DNA of 64,000 nt, from NCBI RefSeq assembly GCF_024508275.1, contig NZ_CP101989.1, positions 310,001-374,000 of the forward strand, written 5' to 3'. Shown in pieces: positions 57,325-64,000 of the stretch (within the stretch, counting starts at the first letter, position 1; every line of letters begins with the position of its first letter). This DNA comes from Cellulomonas wangsupingiae. GTDB taxonomy: Bacteria > Actinomycetota > Actinomycetes > Actinomycetales > Cellulomonadaceae. The notes below the pieces were generated by a model. It saw nothing but the letters and a program-made list of their open reading frames with translations, made no database searches and had not been told where the DNA came from. Both the position numbers and the translations under genes were made by a program.

Positions 57325-58638
57325 GCTCCCGTCCTCCCGACGCCCGGCGGTGGACCGCGACGCGTGGCGGGCCCCGGGCGGGATCGTCGGCCCCGCCGCG
57401 TTCAGCTGCTCGATCGCGAAGCCCGCGGCGGCCTTGTACCCGGCCATGAAGGCGGCACGCTCGCCCGCGGGGACGACGTCGTCGATGTCGTCGAACTCGC
57501 CGCCGCAGCGCTCGTCGACCAGGTCGAGCAGACCGAACGGCCCTGCCCCGCGGTTGCGCAGGACGAGCTGCGAGACCGGCCCGCACAGGCGGGCGTCGAC
57601 GGCGGCGAGCGCGTCCGGGGTCGGACCGTGCTCCAGGATCGCGGCGCCCAGCACACGGGCGTCGACGATCGCCTGGCCGGCCCCGTTGGAGCCCGTCGGG
57701 TACATCGCGTGCGCCGCGTCACCGACCAGCAGCACCGGTCCGTCCTGCCAGGTCGGCACCGGGTCGCGGTCGATCATCGGGTTCTCGTACGCGACCTCGG
57801 CGCGGCGCAGCAGGTCGGGCACGTCGAGCCAGTCGTACGTCCAGTCCGCGAAGTGGTGCGCGAACTCCTCGACGGCGACCTCCCGGAACCAGCCGCTGTC
57901 CCGGCCGCAGGTGGCGTCCACGGTGAGCTCGGCGATCCAGTTGATCGTGGCCAGGCCCGTGCCCGGGTCGGGCGCGGAGATCGGGTAGACGACCACGCGG
58001 TGCCGGGCCGAGCCCACGCCGACGAACGACGACCCGGTGCGGATCGGCCTGGCCTGCGTCGTGCCGCGCCACATGAGCGTGCCGCCCCAGTGGATCGGCG
58101 GCTGGTCGGGGTGCATCTGCGCGCGGACGGCGGAGTGGATGCCGTCGGCGCCGATCAGCAGCGTGCCGCGCTCCGTCCAGGTGGTGCCGTCGGCGTGCCG
58201 CCCGGTCGCCGTCACGGACCCGTCGGCGTGCGTCTCGTACCCGGTGACGCGGTGGCCCAGCCGGATCGCGCCCGCCCCGGCCCGCTCCCGCAGGGTCCGC
58301 GCGAGCAGCAGCTGGAGCTGCCCGCGGTGGACGGCGTACTGCGGCCAGCGGTAGCCGGCGAGCAGGCCGCGCGGCTCGCTGTAGATCTCGTGGCCGTTGC
58401 GTCCGACGAGCGCCCACTCGCGCGTCGCGACGCCGACCCGGTCCAGGGCGTCGGGGCCGATCCCGAGGTCGTCGAGCTCGCGCACCGCGTTGGGCTGCAG
58501 GTTGATCCCCACGCCGAGCGGGGCCAGCTCGCGGGCGCCCTCGAGCACGGTGAACGGCACGCCGATCTGGTGCAGGGTGAGCGCCACGGCGAGCCCGCCG
58601 ATGCCGCCACCGGCGATGAGCACGCGCGGTCCTGTCAT
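56644..58638 (-). CDS. FAD monooxygenase fused to alpha/beta hydrolase
   Basis: One frame of 664 residues without a stop joins two enzymes. Residues 1-400 are a PHBH-type flavin monooxygenase: GxGxxG in VLIAGGGIGGLAVALTLHQ, GADGIHSAVRAQM (DG motif), and GDAAHAMYPTGSNGAGQAI (GD motif). After a short Ser/Arg linker, residues 439-664 are an alpha/beta hydrolase: VVFVHGAGRHG, VVAHSYGANAAVLAAQ and DGAGHRVQDDP. An internal ATG with GGAGGACGGG before it could also start the hydrolase alone. It lies 11 bases after the DUF3237 gene; the set suggests a small aromatic-degradation operon. Confidence 0.82.
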   Translation of the reverse strand: MTGPRVLIAGGGIGGLAVALTLHQIGVPFTVLEGARELAPLGVGINLQPNAVRELDDLGIGPDALDRVGVATREWALVGRNGHEIYSEPRGLLAGYRWPQYAVHRGQLQLLLARTLRERAGAGAIRLGHRVTGYETHADGSVTATGRHADGTTWTERGTLLIGADGIHSAVRAQMHPDQPPIHWGGTLMWRGTTQARPIRTGSSFVGVGSARHRVVVYPISAPDPGTGLATINWIAELTVDATCGRDSGWFREVAVEEFAHHFADWTYDWLDVPDLLRRAEVAYENPMIDRDPVPTWQDGPVLLVGDAAHAMYPTGSNGAGQAIVDARVLGAAILEHGPTPDALAAVDARLCGPVSQLVLRNRGAGPFGLLDLVDERCGGEFDDIDDVVPAGERAAFMAGYKAAAGFAIEQLNAAGPTIPPGARHASRSTAGRREDGSMRARDVVFVHGAGRHGAAAWPQQAAAAEPGWLFLTREGVADDAARDARRLLGWLRARGGGHVVAHSYGANAAVLAAQLEPALVRSLALLEPACFDLARGRPAVEEHIAAMTPVFEAADDPSVSARDFSLRFAAGMGTEPPDVPDEQLRASVDRLRALRPPWGIGLRTQQGLPARTLVVTGGSSRMYEETAEALVALGAQHVALDGAGHRVQDDPRAPEVLTQHWAG

Positions 58639-58649
58639 TGCCGGAGGCC

Positions 58650-59141
58650 TCATCCCACGCTGTAGAGGTCGATCTGCACGGAGCTCGCGTCGCGCGCGCC
58701 CGTGCCGACGAACACCATCCGGTTGAGCCACCGGTAGTCCGGGTGCCCGCTCTCGAGCCGCGCCGTCGAGCGCATGTAGTACGACTCCGGCGGGGTCGGC
58801 GCGCCCGACGCGAGCCGCTGCATCACCTCGGGCGGGCCGTACCGGTAGCCCGTGTTGACGATCTCGACGAGCGCGCCGTCCGGTGTCTCGAAGACGTACC
58901 GCGCGTCGAGCTCGGCCACGTCGTCGTGGGCGACCGACTGCCAGTCCGCGCCGAGGTGGAGGATGGTCCCGCTCACGCGGCCCGTGACGCGCCCGCCGAC
59001 GATGGGGACGATGCGCCGCTGCCCGTACCGGCCGAGCCCTAGGTCCATGACGGGGGCGAGCTCGACCTGCAGCGTGCAGAACGGGCTCACGGTCGGTGGC
59101 GGCAGTGCCAGCACGGTGTCCTCCGGGGGCGTCGGGTGCAC
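58650..59141 (-). CDS. DUF3237 domain protein
   Basis: The 163-residue protein has the DUF3237 beta-barrel: FCTLQVELAPVMDLG, RVTGRVSGTILHLGADWQS, LDARYVFETPDGALVEIVNTG, and a C-terminal LNRMVFVGTGARDASSVQID. DUF3237 domains are found beside catabolic and natural-product oxidoreductases; their role is unknown. The next gene starts 11 bases downstream and is a flavin monooxygenase. TAGGGT lies only three bases before the GTG used here, so the real start may be a later GTG. Confidence 0.82.
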   Translation of the reverse strand: MHPTPPEDTVLALPPPTVSPFCTLQVELAPVMDLGLGRYGQRRIVPIVGGRVTGRVSGTILHLGADWQSVAHDDVAELDARYVFETPDGALVEIVNTGYRYGPPEVMQRLASGAPTPPESYYMRSTARLESGHPDYRWLNRMVFVGTGARDASSVQIDLYSVG

Positions 59142-59325
59142 GGCACCCTACCGGCGGACCGACCGGCGCTCGCCGGACGACCAGGACGGGCGGCCAGGCT
59201 CCACCGCGCCGTGCCGCGCGCCATCGGCGCCGGCTTCGTCGCGGTCCCGACGTCCCGCCGCACGGTCGACGGCCGTCCGGGTTGCATCCCTGGTCAGCGC
59301 CCCAGCGCGGTGCCATGCTGGCGCG

Positions 59326-59655
59326 ATGAAGGCGCGCACCCCCCTCGCGCTCGTCGTCCTCGTCGCGGCCGCGCTCGGCGGCTGCACCTCGTCCACGGTG
59401 CCCGCGCGGCCACCCGAGGTGACCGGGACGGTGTCCGCCGACGCCCCCGGCGACGAGCCGTTCCTCTCGGGTGCGTCGGACGGCTACTACGAGGGCATGC
59501 CGCTGCGGCTGGCGGACGCCGTCGTCGTCGACGCCGGGGACCGCCCGGTGGGCGAGCCCGCCGACGGCGAGCAGGTCGAGGTGTGGGTCGGCGAGGCGTG
59601 CAACGAGTCGTTCCCCGTCCAGTGCGACGTCGTCGCGGTCCGGGTGCTCGACTGA
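59326..59655 (+). CDS. Small hypothetical lipoprotein
   Basis: A 109-residue lipoprotein: signal LALVVLVAAALGGC with Cys20 as lipid site, then a short Thr/Pro-rich linker. The mature domain has GDEPFLSGASDGYYEGMPLR, VVVDAGDRPVGEPADGEQVE and CNESFPVQCDVVAVRVLD, which contains a Cys pair likely to be disulfide-bonded. An OB-like fold is possible. A -10-like CATGCT ends six bases upstream of the ATG. The following gene begins ten bases after the stop. Confidence 0.62.
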   Translation: MKARTPLALVVLVAAALGGCTSSTVPARPPEVTGTVSADAPGDEPFLSGASDGYYEGMPLRLADAVVVDAGDRPVGEPADGEQVEVWVGEACNESFPVQCDVVAVRVLD

Positions 59656-59665
59656 CGGGCTCCGC

Positions 59666-60697
59666 GTGGCCGGTCTGAGCCCCGACCGTCGGGCCCGCCA
59701 CGACCTCGTCGCGGCGTCGCTCGCGGCACGCGACGACGAGCAGCTCGCGGCGCTCCTGCGCGCTGCCCCACGGGGCGCCGTGGGCGTCGGTGGCGGCTCG
59801 TCGGTGATCGACGTGGACGGCGTCCGGGTCTTCGCCAAGCGGATCCCGCTCACCGACCGCGAGCTGGCGCACCCGCGCAGCACGGCGAACCTGTTCGACC
59901 TGCCCATGTCCTGCCAGTACGGCATGCACCCGCTCGCCGGCCCGGGCTTCGGCGCGTGGCGCGAGCTGGCGGCGAACCTCTCCGCGACCGAGGGGGTTCT
60001 CGCCGGTGAGTGCGCGTCGTTCGCGCTGCTGCACCACTGGCGCGTGCTGCCCGGGCGGCCGCCGGTCGCGCCCGAGCACCGGGACGTCGAGGCGGTCGTC
60101 GCGCAGTTCGGGGGCGACCCGGCGGTGCGGGCCCGCTTCGAGGAGCTGGCCGGTGCCCGCGCCAGCCTCGTGCTGTTCCTCGAGCACGTCCCCGACCGCC
60201 TGGGCGCCTGGCTGGCGGACCCGCTCGGCCGTGCCGAGAGCGTCGAGCGCCAGCTCCTCGACATCGTCGCCTTCCTGCGCGGCCGCGACCTGCTGCACAT
60301 GGACGGGCACCTCGGGAACATGCGCGCCGACGACGAGCGGATCCACCTCGTCGACTTCGGGCTGGCCACGTCACCGCAGTTCGAGCTGTCCGAGGACGAG
60401 CGCGGCTTCGTGGCGGACAACATCGAGCACGACGCCGACCACGCGGCGATGCGGCTCGTGAACTGGCTGGTCACCACGGTGTGCCGGGTGCCGGTGCCGG
60501 CCGACGCCGGCCCCGTGGCGCGCAACGCGTACGTGCGGCGGTGCGCGAGCGGCGACGTCCCGCCGGACGTGCCGCAGCCCGTCGCCGGCATCCTGGCCCG
60601 GCACGCCCCGGCGGCGGCCCGGATGAACGACTTCTGCTGGCGCCTGGTGGCCGGGGACGTCGACGCGCGGTACGCGTCGTCGGTGGGGGACGGCTGA
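59666..60697 (+). CDS. Protein-kinase-like fold protein
   Basis: The 343-residue protein contains a kinase-type catalytic loop LLHMDGHLGNMRADD (HxDxxxxN) and a magnesium loop LVDFGLATS, plus LARASLVLFLEHVPDRLGA in the hinge area. The N-lobe is shortened, with VGVGGGSSVIDVDGVRVFAKR providing a possible Gly-rich loop and Lys. It might phosphorylate a small molecule or protein. Remote similarity to bacterial spore-coat and Ser/Thr kinases makes a definite name unsafe. It may be in an operon with the upstream lipoprotein. Confidence 0.62.
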   Translation: MAGLSPDRRARHDLVAASLAARDDEQLAALLRAAPRGAVGVGGGSSVIDVDGVRVFAKRIPLTDRELAHPRSTANLFDLPMSCQYGMHPLAGPGFGAWRELAANLSATEGVLAGECASFALLHHWRVLPGRPPVAPEHRDVEAVVAQFGGDPAVRARFEELAGARASLVLFLEHVPDRLGAWLADPLGRAESVERQLLDIVAFLRGRDLLHMDGHLGNMRADDERIHLVDFGLATSPQFELSEDERGFVADNIEHDADHAAMRLVNWLVTTVCRVPVPADAGPVARNAYVRRCASGDVPPDVPQPVAGILARHAPAAARMNDFCWRLVAGDVDARYASSVGDG

Positions 60698-60729
60698 CGC
60701 CGCCCGCGCGTGGCGGATGAACGAGCGCC

Positions 60730-60763
60730 CCGGGGCGGTTGACCCGGACGTGAGCCGCCCCGG
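60730..60763. terminator. GC-rich hairpin after kinase-like gene
   Basis: Nine-base arms CCGGGGCGG (60730-60738) and CCGCCCCGG (60755-60763) form an exact stem with a 16-base loop. It follows the kinase-like gene by 32 bases and precedes the PPOX gene by 15. It may end the first transcript or act in the leader of the second. Confidence 0.4.
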
Positions 60764-60778
60764 CACGGAGGAGCCGTG

Positions 60779-61204
60779 ATGACCGCCGACACGTCGCTGA
60801 CCGCCGACGACCTCGAGCTGCTGCGGCGCCCGCTGCACGGGTTCCTGACGGTCGCGGCCGGGCCGCTGCCGCCGCAGCCGCGGCCGGTGTGGTTCGAGGT
60901 CGCGGACGACGGCACGCTCCAGCTGTTCACCGGTCCCGACACCCTCAAGGTGCGCCGCCTGCGCCGCGACCCGCGCGCCTCGATCGTCGTCGCCGCCCCC
61001 GTGGGCGAGCGGGAGCACTGGGTGTCGGTGGCGGGCACGGTCACCGTGGAGGACGACGGCGCGCACGACCTCGCGGCACGCCTCGCCGCCCGCTACTGGG
61101 ACCTGAGCGACCCGGTGCGCGCGGGGGACCTCGCGGGGATCCTGGCCGAGGACCAGGTCCGGCTCGTGCTCCACCCGGAGAGTGTCAGCCGGTACGTGTA
61201 CTGA
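60779..61204 (+). CDS. PPOX-class (split-barrel) flavin/F420-dependent protein
   Basis: The 141-residue split-barrel protein has the features of pyridoxamine-phosphate-oxidase-like proteins: LLRRPLHGFLTVAAGPLPPQ, RPVWFEVADDGTLQLFTGPD, and KVRRLRRDPRASIVVAAP. This fold binds FMN or F420; the short loops fit the F420-dependent type common in actinobacteria. The ATG follows GGAGGAGCC; a GTG one codon earlier is possible. It is followed after six bases by an acetyltransferase gene. Confidence 0.83.
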   Translation: MTADTSLTADDLELLRRPLHGFLTVAAGPLPPQPRPVWFEVADDGTLQLFTGPDTLKVRRLRRDPRASIVVAAPVGEREHWVSVAGTVTVEDDGAHDLAARLAARYWDLSDPVRAGDLAGILAEDQVRLVLHPESVSRYVY

Positions 61205-61210
61205 GGGTGC

Positions 61211-61798
61211 ATGGTGATCGACGTCCGCCCCGCGCTCGGCCGGTTCGACGACTTCGCGACGGTCGTCGGCACCCGGCGCCCCGACGCCGAGGGCTGCTGG
61301 TGCGTCGCGTACCGCGACTCGAGCCTGCCGAACGACGCGCGCGCGGGGTTCATGCGCGAGCAGTGCGCGACCGACCCCGGGCCGGGCGTGCTCGCGTACG
61401 TCGACGACGAGGTCGCGGGTTGGTGCTCGGTCGCCCCCCGCAGCACGTACCGGCGGCTCATGCGCTCGCGGACCATCCCGTTCGTCGACGACCGCGACCC
61501 GTGGAGCGTCGTGTGCTTCGTCGTCCGGCCGCGGTTCCGCCGGCAGGGACTCATGCACGTGCTGCTCGAGGGCGCCGTCGCCCACGCCCGGGCGCACGGC
61601 GCGCAGGTCGTCGAGGGCTACCCCGTCGAGACGGGCGGGACGCGCGTCGACGTCATCTCCGGGTACGTCGGCACGGTGGACCTGTTCGAGGCCGGCGGGT
61701 TCGAGGTCGCCGCCCCCACGACGGGGCGCAGCGGTCACCGTCCGCGGGTGGTGGTGCGCCGGTGGCTGGCGTCCGGGGCCCGCGACGAAGGGCGCTGA
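61211..61798 (+). CDS. GNAT family acetyltransferase with CWC motif (copy 3)
   Basis: The 195-residue protein shares the N-terminal EGCWCVAYRD motif with the two acetyltransferases at 27027 and 27868. It has the conserved PWSVVCFVVRPRFRRQGLMH acetyl-CoA loop and LLEGAVAHARAHG helix. A downstream ISGYVGTVDLFEAGGFEVA completes the fold. The Cys pair may bind a metal or react. It follows the PPOX gene by six bases and is probably co-transcribed. Substrate unknown. Confidence 0.8.
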   Translation: MVIDVRPALGRFDDFATVVGTRRPDAEGCWCVAYRDSSLPNDARAGFMREQCATDPGPGVLAYVDDEVAGWCSVAPRSTYRRLMRSRTIPFVDDRDPWSVVCFVVRPRFRRQGLMHVLLEGAVAHARAHGAQVVEGYPVETGGTRVDVISGYVGTVDLFEAGGFEVAAPTTGRSGHRPRVVVRRWLASGARDEGR

Positions 61799-61807
61799 CC
61801 TGCGCTG

Positions 61808-62800
61808 TCAGGGGGCCGGGATGCGCGACACCGTGAACGGCCCGGGCGTCCCGCCCGTCTCCCGCGTGCCGAACTGGCTGTTGACGACGAGCAGGCTGCG
61901 GCCGGCCCGGGCGATGGTCGTCGGGTCGTCGAAGCTCGGGTCCGAGGTCCGCGACACGACGGTGCCGGAGGCGTACCCCCGGTCGAGGTCCACCGCCACG
62001 ATGGACGAGACGTCGCCCTGCCACTCCACGGCCAGCAGCCTGCGGCCCTCGAGCAGCAGACCGTCGCCCTGGACCAGCTCCCCACCGAGGTCGATCGCCT
62101 CGACGCTCCGGTCGGTCAGGCCGATGCGGAACAGCGTCGACGTGCTCGTCTGCGCGACGACCGCGTACCGGCCGTCCCGCGAGATCGCGATGCCGTTGGC
62201 GTTGAAGCTGTCGGTGTACTCGAACTCCGTGCCCTCGAACGACACGAACGGCTCGAGGACCTCCGTCCCCGTCGTCCTGCGCTCGCGGGCGTCGATCCGG
62301 TAGAGCACCGGGCTCAGCGAGTCCGTCACGTACACGTCGCCGCGAGGGCTCACCGCGAGGTCGTTGACGAACACCGGCGTGCCGTCCTGCGCCGCCTGCC
62401 ACGATCCCGTGAGCTCGCGTGTCCGCAGGTCGTACGCCCACACGCGTCCCGTGGACCCGCCGGCGACCAGCAGGGTCCGGCCGTCGACCTTGATGCCGAC
62501 CGCCATCGTGCGACCGTCCTGCCCGCCGGGCAGGAACGGCGTCGCCGTCGGCTCGTCGAGGTCGCCGCGGTAGATCGTGCCGTCGGTCGTGCTGGAGACG
62601 TAGAAGTCGTCACCGCGCACGGCGACGCCCTCGGGGTAGATGTCGTCGGCTGCAGGACCCGAGGGATCGAGGAGGTACGTCGTCGGGCGGTCGGGGCGCG
62701 GGTCGCCATGGCCCCGTCCGTCGTGAGCAGCGGCGGGGACGGCGGTCAGGAGGGCGAACGCCGCGACGGCGGCGAGGGAGGTCGCAAGGCTGGAGCGCAT
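61808..62800 (-). CDS. Secreted beta-propeller (SMP-30/gluconolactonase-like) protein
   Basis: The ATG at 62800 gives a Sec signal (SSLATSLAAVAAFALLTAVP) and a His-rich mature start HDGRGHGD. The rest is a six-bladed propeller with repeats such as YPEGVAVRGDDFYVSSTTDG, VNDLAVSPRGDVYVTDS and NANGIAISRDGRYAVVAQTS. The metal-binding Asp and Asn of SMP-30 lactonases are plausible but not assignable. No lipobox is present, so the protein is exported or secreted. It is convergent with the acetyltransferase gene, stops only nine bases apart. Confidence 0.8.
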   Translation of the reverse strand: MRSSLATSLAAVAAFALLTAVPAAAHDGRGHGDPRPDRPTTYLLDPSGPAADDIYPEGVAVRGDDFYVSSTTDGTIYRGDLDEPTATPFLPGGQDGRTMAVGIKVDGRTLLVAGGSTGRVWAYDLRTRELTGSWQAAQDGTPVFVNDLAVSPRGDVYVTDSLSPVLYRIDARERRTTGTEVLEPFVSFEGTEFEYTDSFNANGIAISRDGRYAVVAQTSTSTLFRIGLTDRSVEAIDLGGELVQGDGLLLEGRRLLAVEWQGDVSSIVAVDLDRGYASGTVVSRTSDPSFDDPTTIARAGRSLLVVNSQFGTRETGGTPGPFTVSRIPAP

Positions 62801-62987
62801 CGGTGTACCCCTTCGGCGGGAGCCGTCGGTCTCACCGGACGCGTGCCCCGCTGCCGCCCCCGTGAGTGCGTCGGTCACCCGGTCGGGCGTGCGGCGCGGT
62901 CACCCACACTAGGGACCGCGCCCTCCGGCGCGCCAGAGATCGACCGACCGCGGGGAGCGCCTGCCGCCCTCGCTCTGCCGCCCCGGA

Positions 62988-63394
62988 TCACCGGCTGCGG
63001 CGCCGGTTCTCCTTCATGATCGCGTCGACGAGCTCGGCCTTGCTCATGCTCGACCGCCCGGCGATGTCGAGGCGCTTGGCGAGGTCGTACAGGTGGCTCT
63101 TCGAGGCGTTGGCGTCGACGCCCTCGGCGGTCTCGCGCGAGGAGCCCCGGCCGCCCTCGGCCCGGGCGTCCGAGGGGCCGTTCTCGTCCTTCGGCTCCCA
63201 GTGGTCCCCGACCTTCTCGTGCGTGTGCTTGAGGGCGGAGTAGGCGACGCGGTGCGCGCGCTCGGCGTCGTCGTACTCCCGGCGGCGGCGTCGTGCGCCT
63301 TGGCGAACGTGCGCTGGGCCTTGGCGCCCGACTTCTGCAGCGTGCTCGGCAGCTCGTCCTGCTTCGGCTTCCCGCTCTTCGTCGTCTTGGGCAT
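62988..63394 (-). pseudogene. ChaB-like protein gene with a frameshift
   Basis: From the ATG, the first frame encodes MPKTTKSGKPKQDELPSTLQ and AQRTFAKAHDAAAG, matching the ChaB N-terminus. A second frame continues EYDDAERAHRVAYSALKHT, HEKVGDHWEPKD and a C-terminal SAP-like helix SKSHLYDLAKRLDI. Adding one G to the GGG near 63276-63281 (reverse strand) joins them into a 135-residue protein. ChaB-type proteins occur in actinobacterial stress regulons. Pseudogene or base-calling error. Confidence 0.8.
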
Positions 63395-63552
63395 GGTCGC
63401 TCCCGTCGGCAGCCGGATCCCTGCGAGCCATCCTGCGACGACCCGCCGCCGCGCGCACGCGGGTGCACCGAGGGTCCTGGCGCGGTGACCGGAGGCCGGG
63501 CCCGTTCTGGCAGGGCGTGCCCGTCAGGTGGGCGCGGTCGGTGGCGGCGCGG

Positions 63553-64000
63553 TCAGCGGCCGCCCTTGACCCTCGCACGGATCTCGACCGTGGCCCCGCT
63601 GCCGACCTTCACGGTGCTCGCGGCGCGCACCTGCGGGACCGTCCCGGACGGCGCGCGGAAGTACAGGGTGCGCACGGATCCGGCCGTGTCCACGGTGAAC
63701 CGGACGCGGTACTCGCCGGCGGACAGCCCGGCGAAGGAGAACGCGCCCTGCGCGTCCGTCCACGTGGGCCGGTACTCGCTGTCGCCGCGGACGGCCTCGA
63801 GCACGACCTCGACGCCCGGCAGGGGCCCCGCAGCGCCCGTGAGGACGCCCGTGACCCGGGAGGCCGCCTGCGCGGTGATGTCGATGCCGGTCGTGTCGGC
63901 CCCGTCGACGACGACGACGGGCAGCGCCCCGTCGGCCGTCGCCGAGTCCGGGTAGTAGCGCGTCGCGATCGGCGGGGTGCCGCCCGCGGCCTCGACGTGC
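63553..64000 (-). CDS. C-terminal end of a large surface protein (Cna-B/regulatory-like domain)
   Basis: The frame is open to the edge of the window, so the start lies beyond it. The visible 149 residues include a segment YYPDSATADGALPVVVDGAD, then a domain VTGVLTGAAGPLPGVEVVLE, TDAQGAFSFAGLSAGEYRV and TVKVGSGATVEIRARV. This is the pattern of carboxypeptidase regulatory-like or Cna-B beta-sandwiches of secreted proteins. There is no sorting signal or anchor. It probably belongs to a multi-domain extracellular protein. Confidence 0.65.
   Translation of the reverse strand, partial: HVEAAGGTPPIATRYYPDSATADGALPVVVVDGADTTGIDITAQAASRVTGVLTGAAGPLPGVEVVLEAVRGDSEYRPTWTDAQGAFSFAGLSAGEYRVRFTVDTAGSVRTLYFRAPSGTVPQVRAASTVKVGSGATVEIRARVKGGR

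Noticed and set aside
58639..61044. Extension of the monooxygenase frame to a 1466-codon protein
   Set aside because: The upstream part is antisense to lipoprotein, kinase-like and PPOX genes; the FAD-binding motif appears immediately after the ATG at 58638.
1..64000. CRISPR arrays, tRNA or rRNA genes, insertion sequences, biosynthetic gene clusters
   Set aside because: I looked for regularly spaced repeats, cloverleaf-like blocks, transposases and large synthase genes and found none.

Overview
The window is chromosomal DNA from a very GC-rich actinobacterium. Gene style, family content and start-site signals fit a Cellulomonas-like member of the Micrococcales, but the genus is an inference from style, not from a marker gene. 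I see no rRNA, tRNA, CRISPR array, insertion sequence, phage module or replication origin. The content is typical of accessory chromosome arms: many small one- or two-gene units, divergent regulator/target pairs, transporters, detoxification enzymes, acetyltransferases and secreted proteins. Many genes appear to be leaderless: an actinobacterial -10 element (TAnnnT) lies 6-7 bases before the start codon with no Shine-Dalgarno sequence.

Layout. 1-5.7 kb: the end of a glycosyltransferase, a PQQ-type sugar dehydrogenase lipoprotein divergent from a TetR regulator, a toroid-fold protein, an acetyltransferase and a secreted lectin-fold protein. 5.7-13.5 kb: YCII and DinB-type proteins, a TetR-controlled two-gene ABC exporter, a CmtR-like metal sensor with two cation diffusion transporters, and a chloramphenicol acetyltransferase. 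13.5-20.2 kb: YidD-like protein, phosphoesterase, histidine phosphatase, a compact PEP-synthase-like ATP-grasp/phosphohistidine protein divergent from a two-gene HTH operon, an MFS exporter with a possible leader peptide, and a fatty acid desaturase. 20.2-25.3 kb: an autoregulated membrane protein/winged-helix pair, YqeB-like and TspO-like membrane proteins, a Na+/H+ antiporter, and a cupin. 25.3-30.3 kb: an unusual short-chain dehydrogenase with a zinc ribbon, a cluster of related acetyltransferases with decayed fragments, and a lower-GC patch carrying an RNase H-like unknown. 30.3-40 kb: reductase, ceramidase-like membrane protein, sugar/fructosamine kinase-like protein, hydrolase, AraC/GyrI regulator, monooxygenase, CPBP protein, AAA ATPase, a frameshifted acetyltransferase, and a SNF2 helicase operon.

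40-49.5 kb: LD-carboxypeptidase, a WYL regulator divergent from a VOC protein across a perfect operator, a VOC/HxlR operon, lgt, a lipoprotein, a MarR regulator divergent from an esterase, a frameshifted histidine phosphatase, an HNH-like protein and a DUF1905/DUF427 pair. 49.5-56.6 kb: a NarL-type two-component system and a CPBP membrane protease whose upstream regions share two sequence blocks at identical distance from the -10 element, suggesting one regulon. Between them lies a choloylglycine hydrolase-family enzyme, and after them a HAF-repeat secreted protein and an esterase. 56.6-64 kb: a flavin monooxygenase fused in frame to an alpha/beta hydrolase behind a DUF3237 gene, a lipoprotein, a kinase-fold protein, a PPOX protein, a further acetyltransferase, a secreted beta-propeller protein, a frameshifted ChaB-like gene and the end of a large surface protein.

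The most notable points are the twin promoters of the two-component system and CPBP protease, the compact ATP-grasp/phosphohistidine locus with its palindromic operator, the monooxygenase-hydrolase fusion, the SDR lacking its usual catalytic tyrosine, and three intact-looking genes each broken by a single-base indel beside a short G/C run. The last pattern may reflect sequencing error rather than decay.
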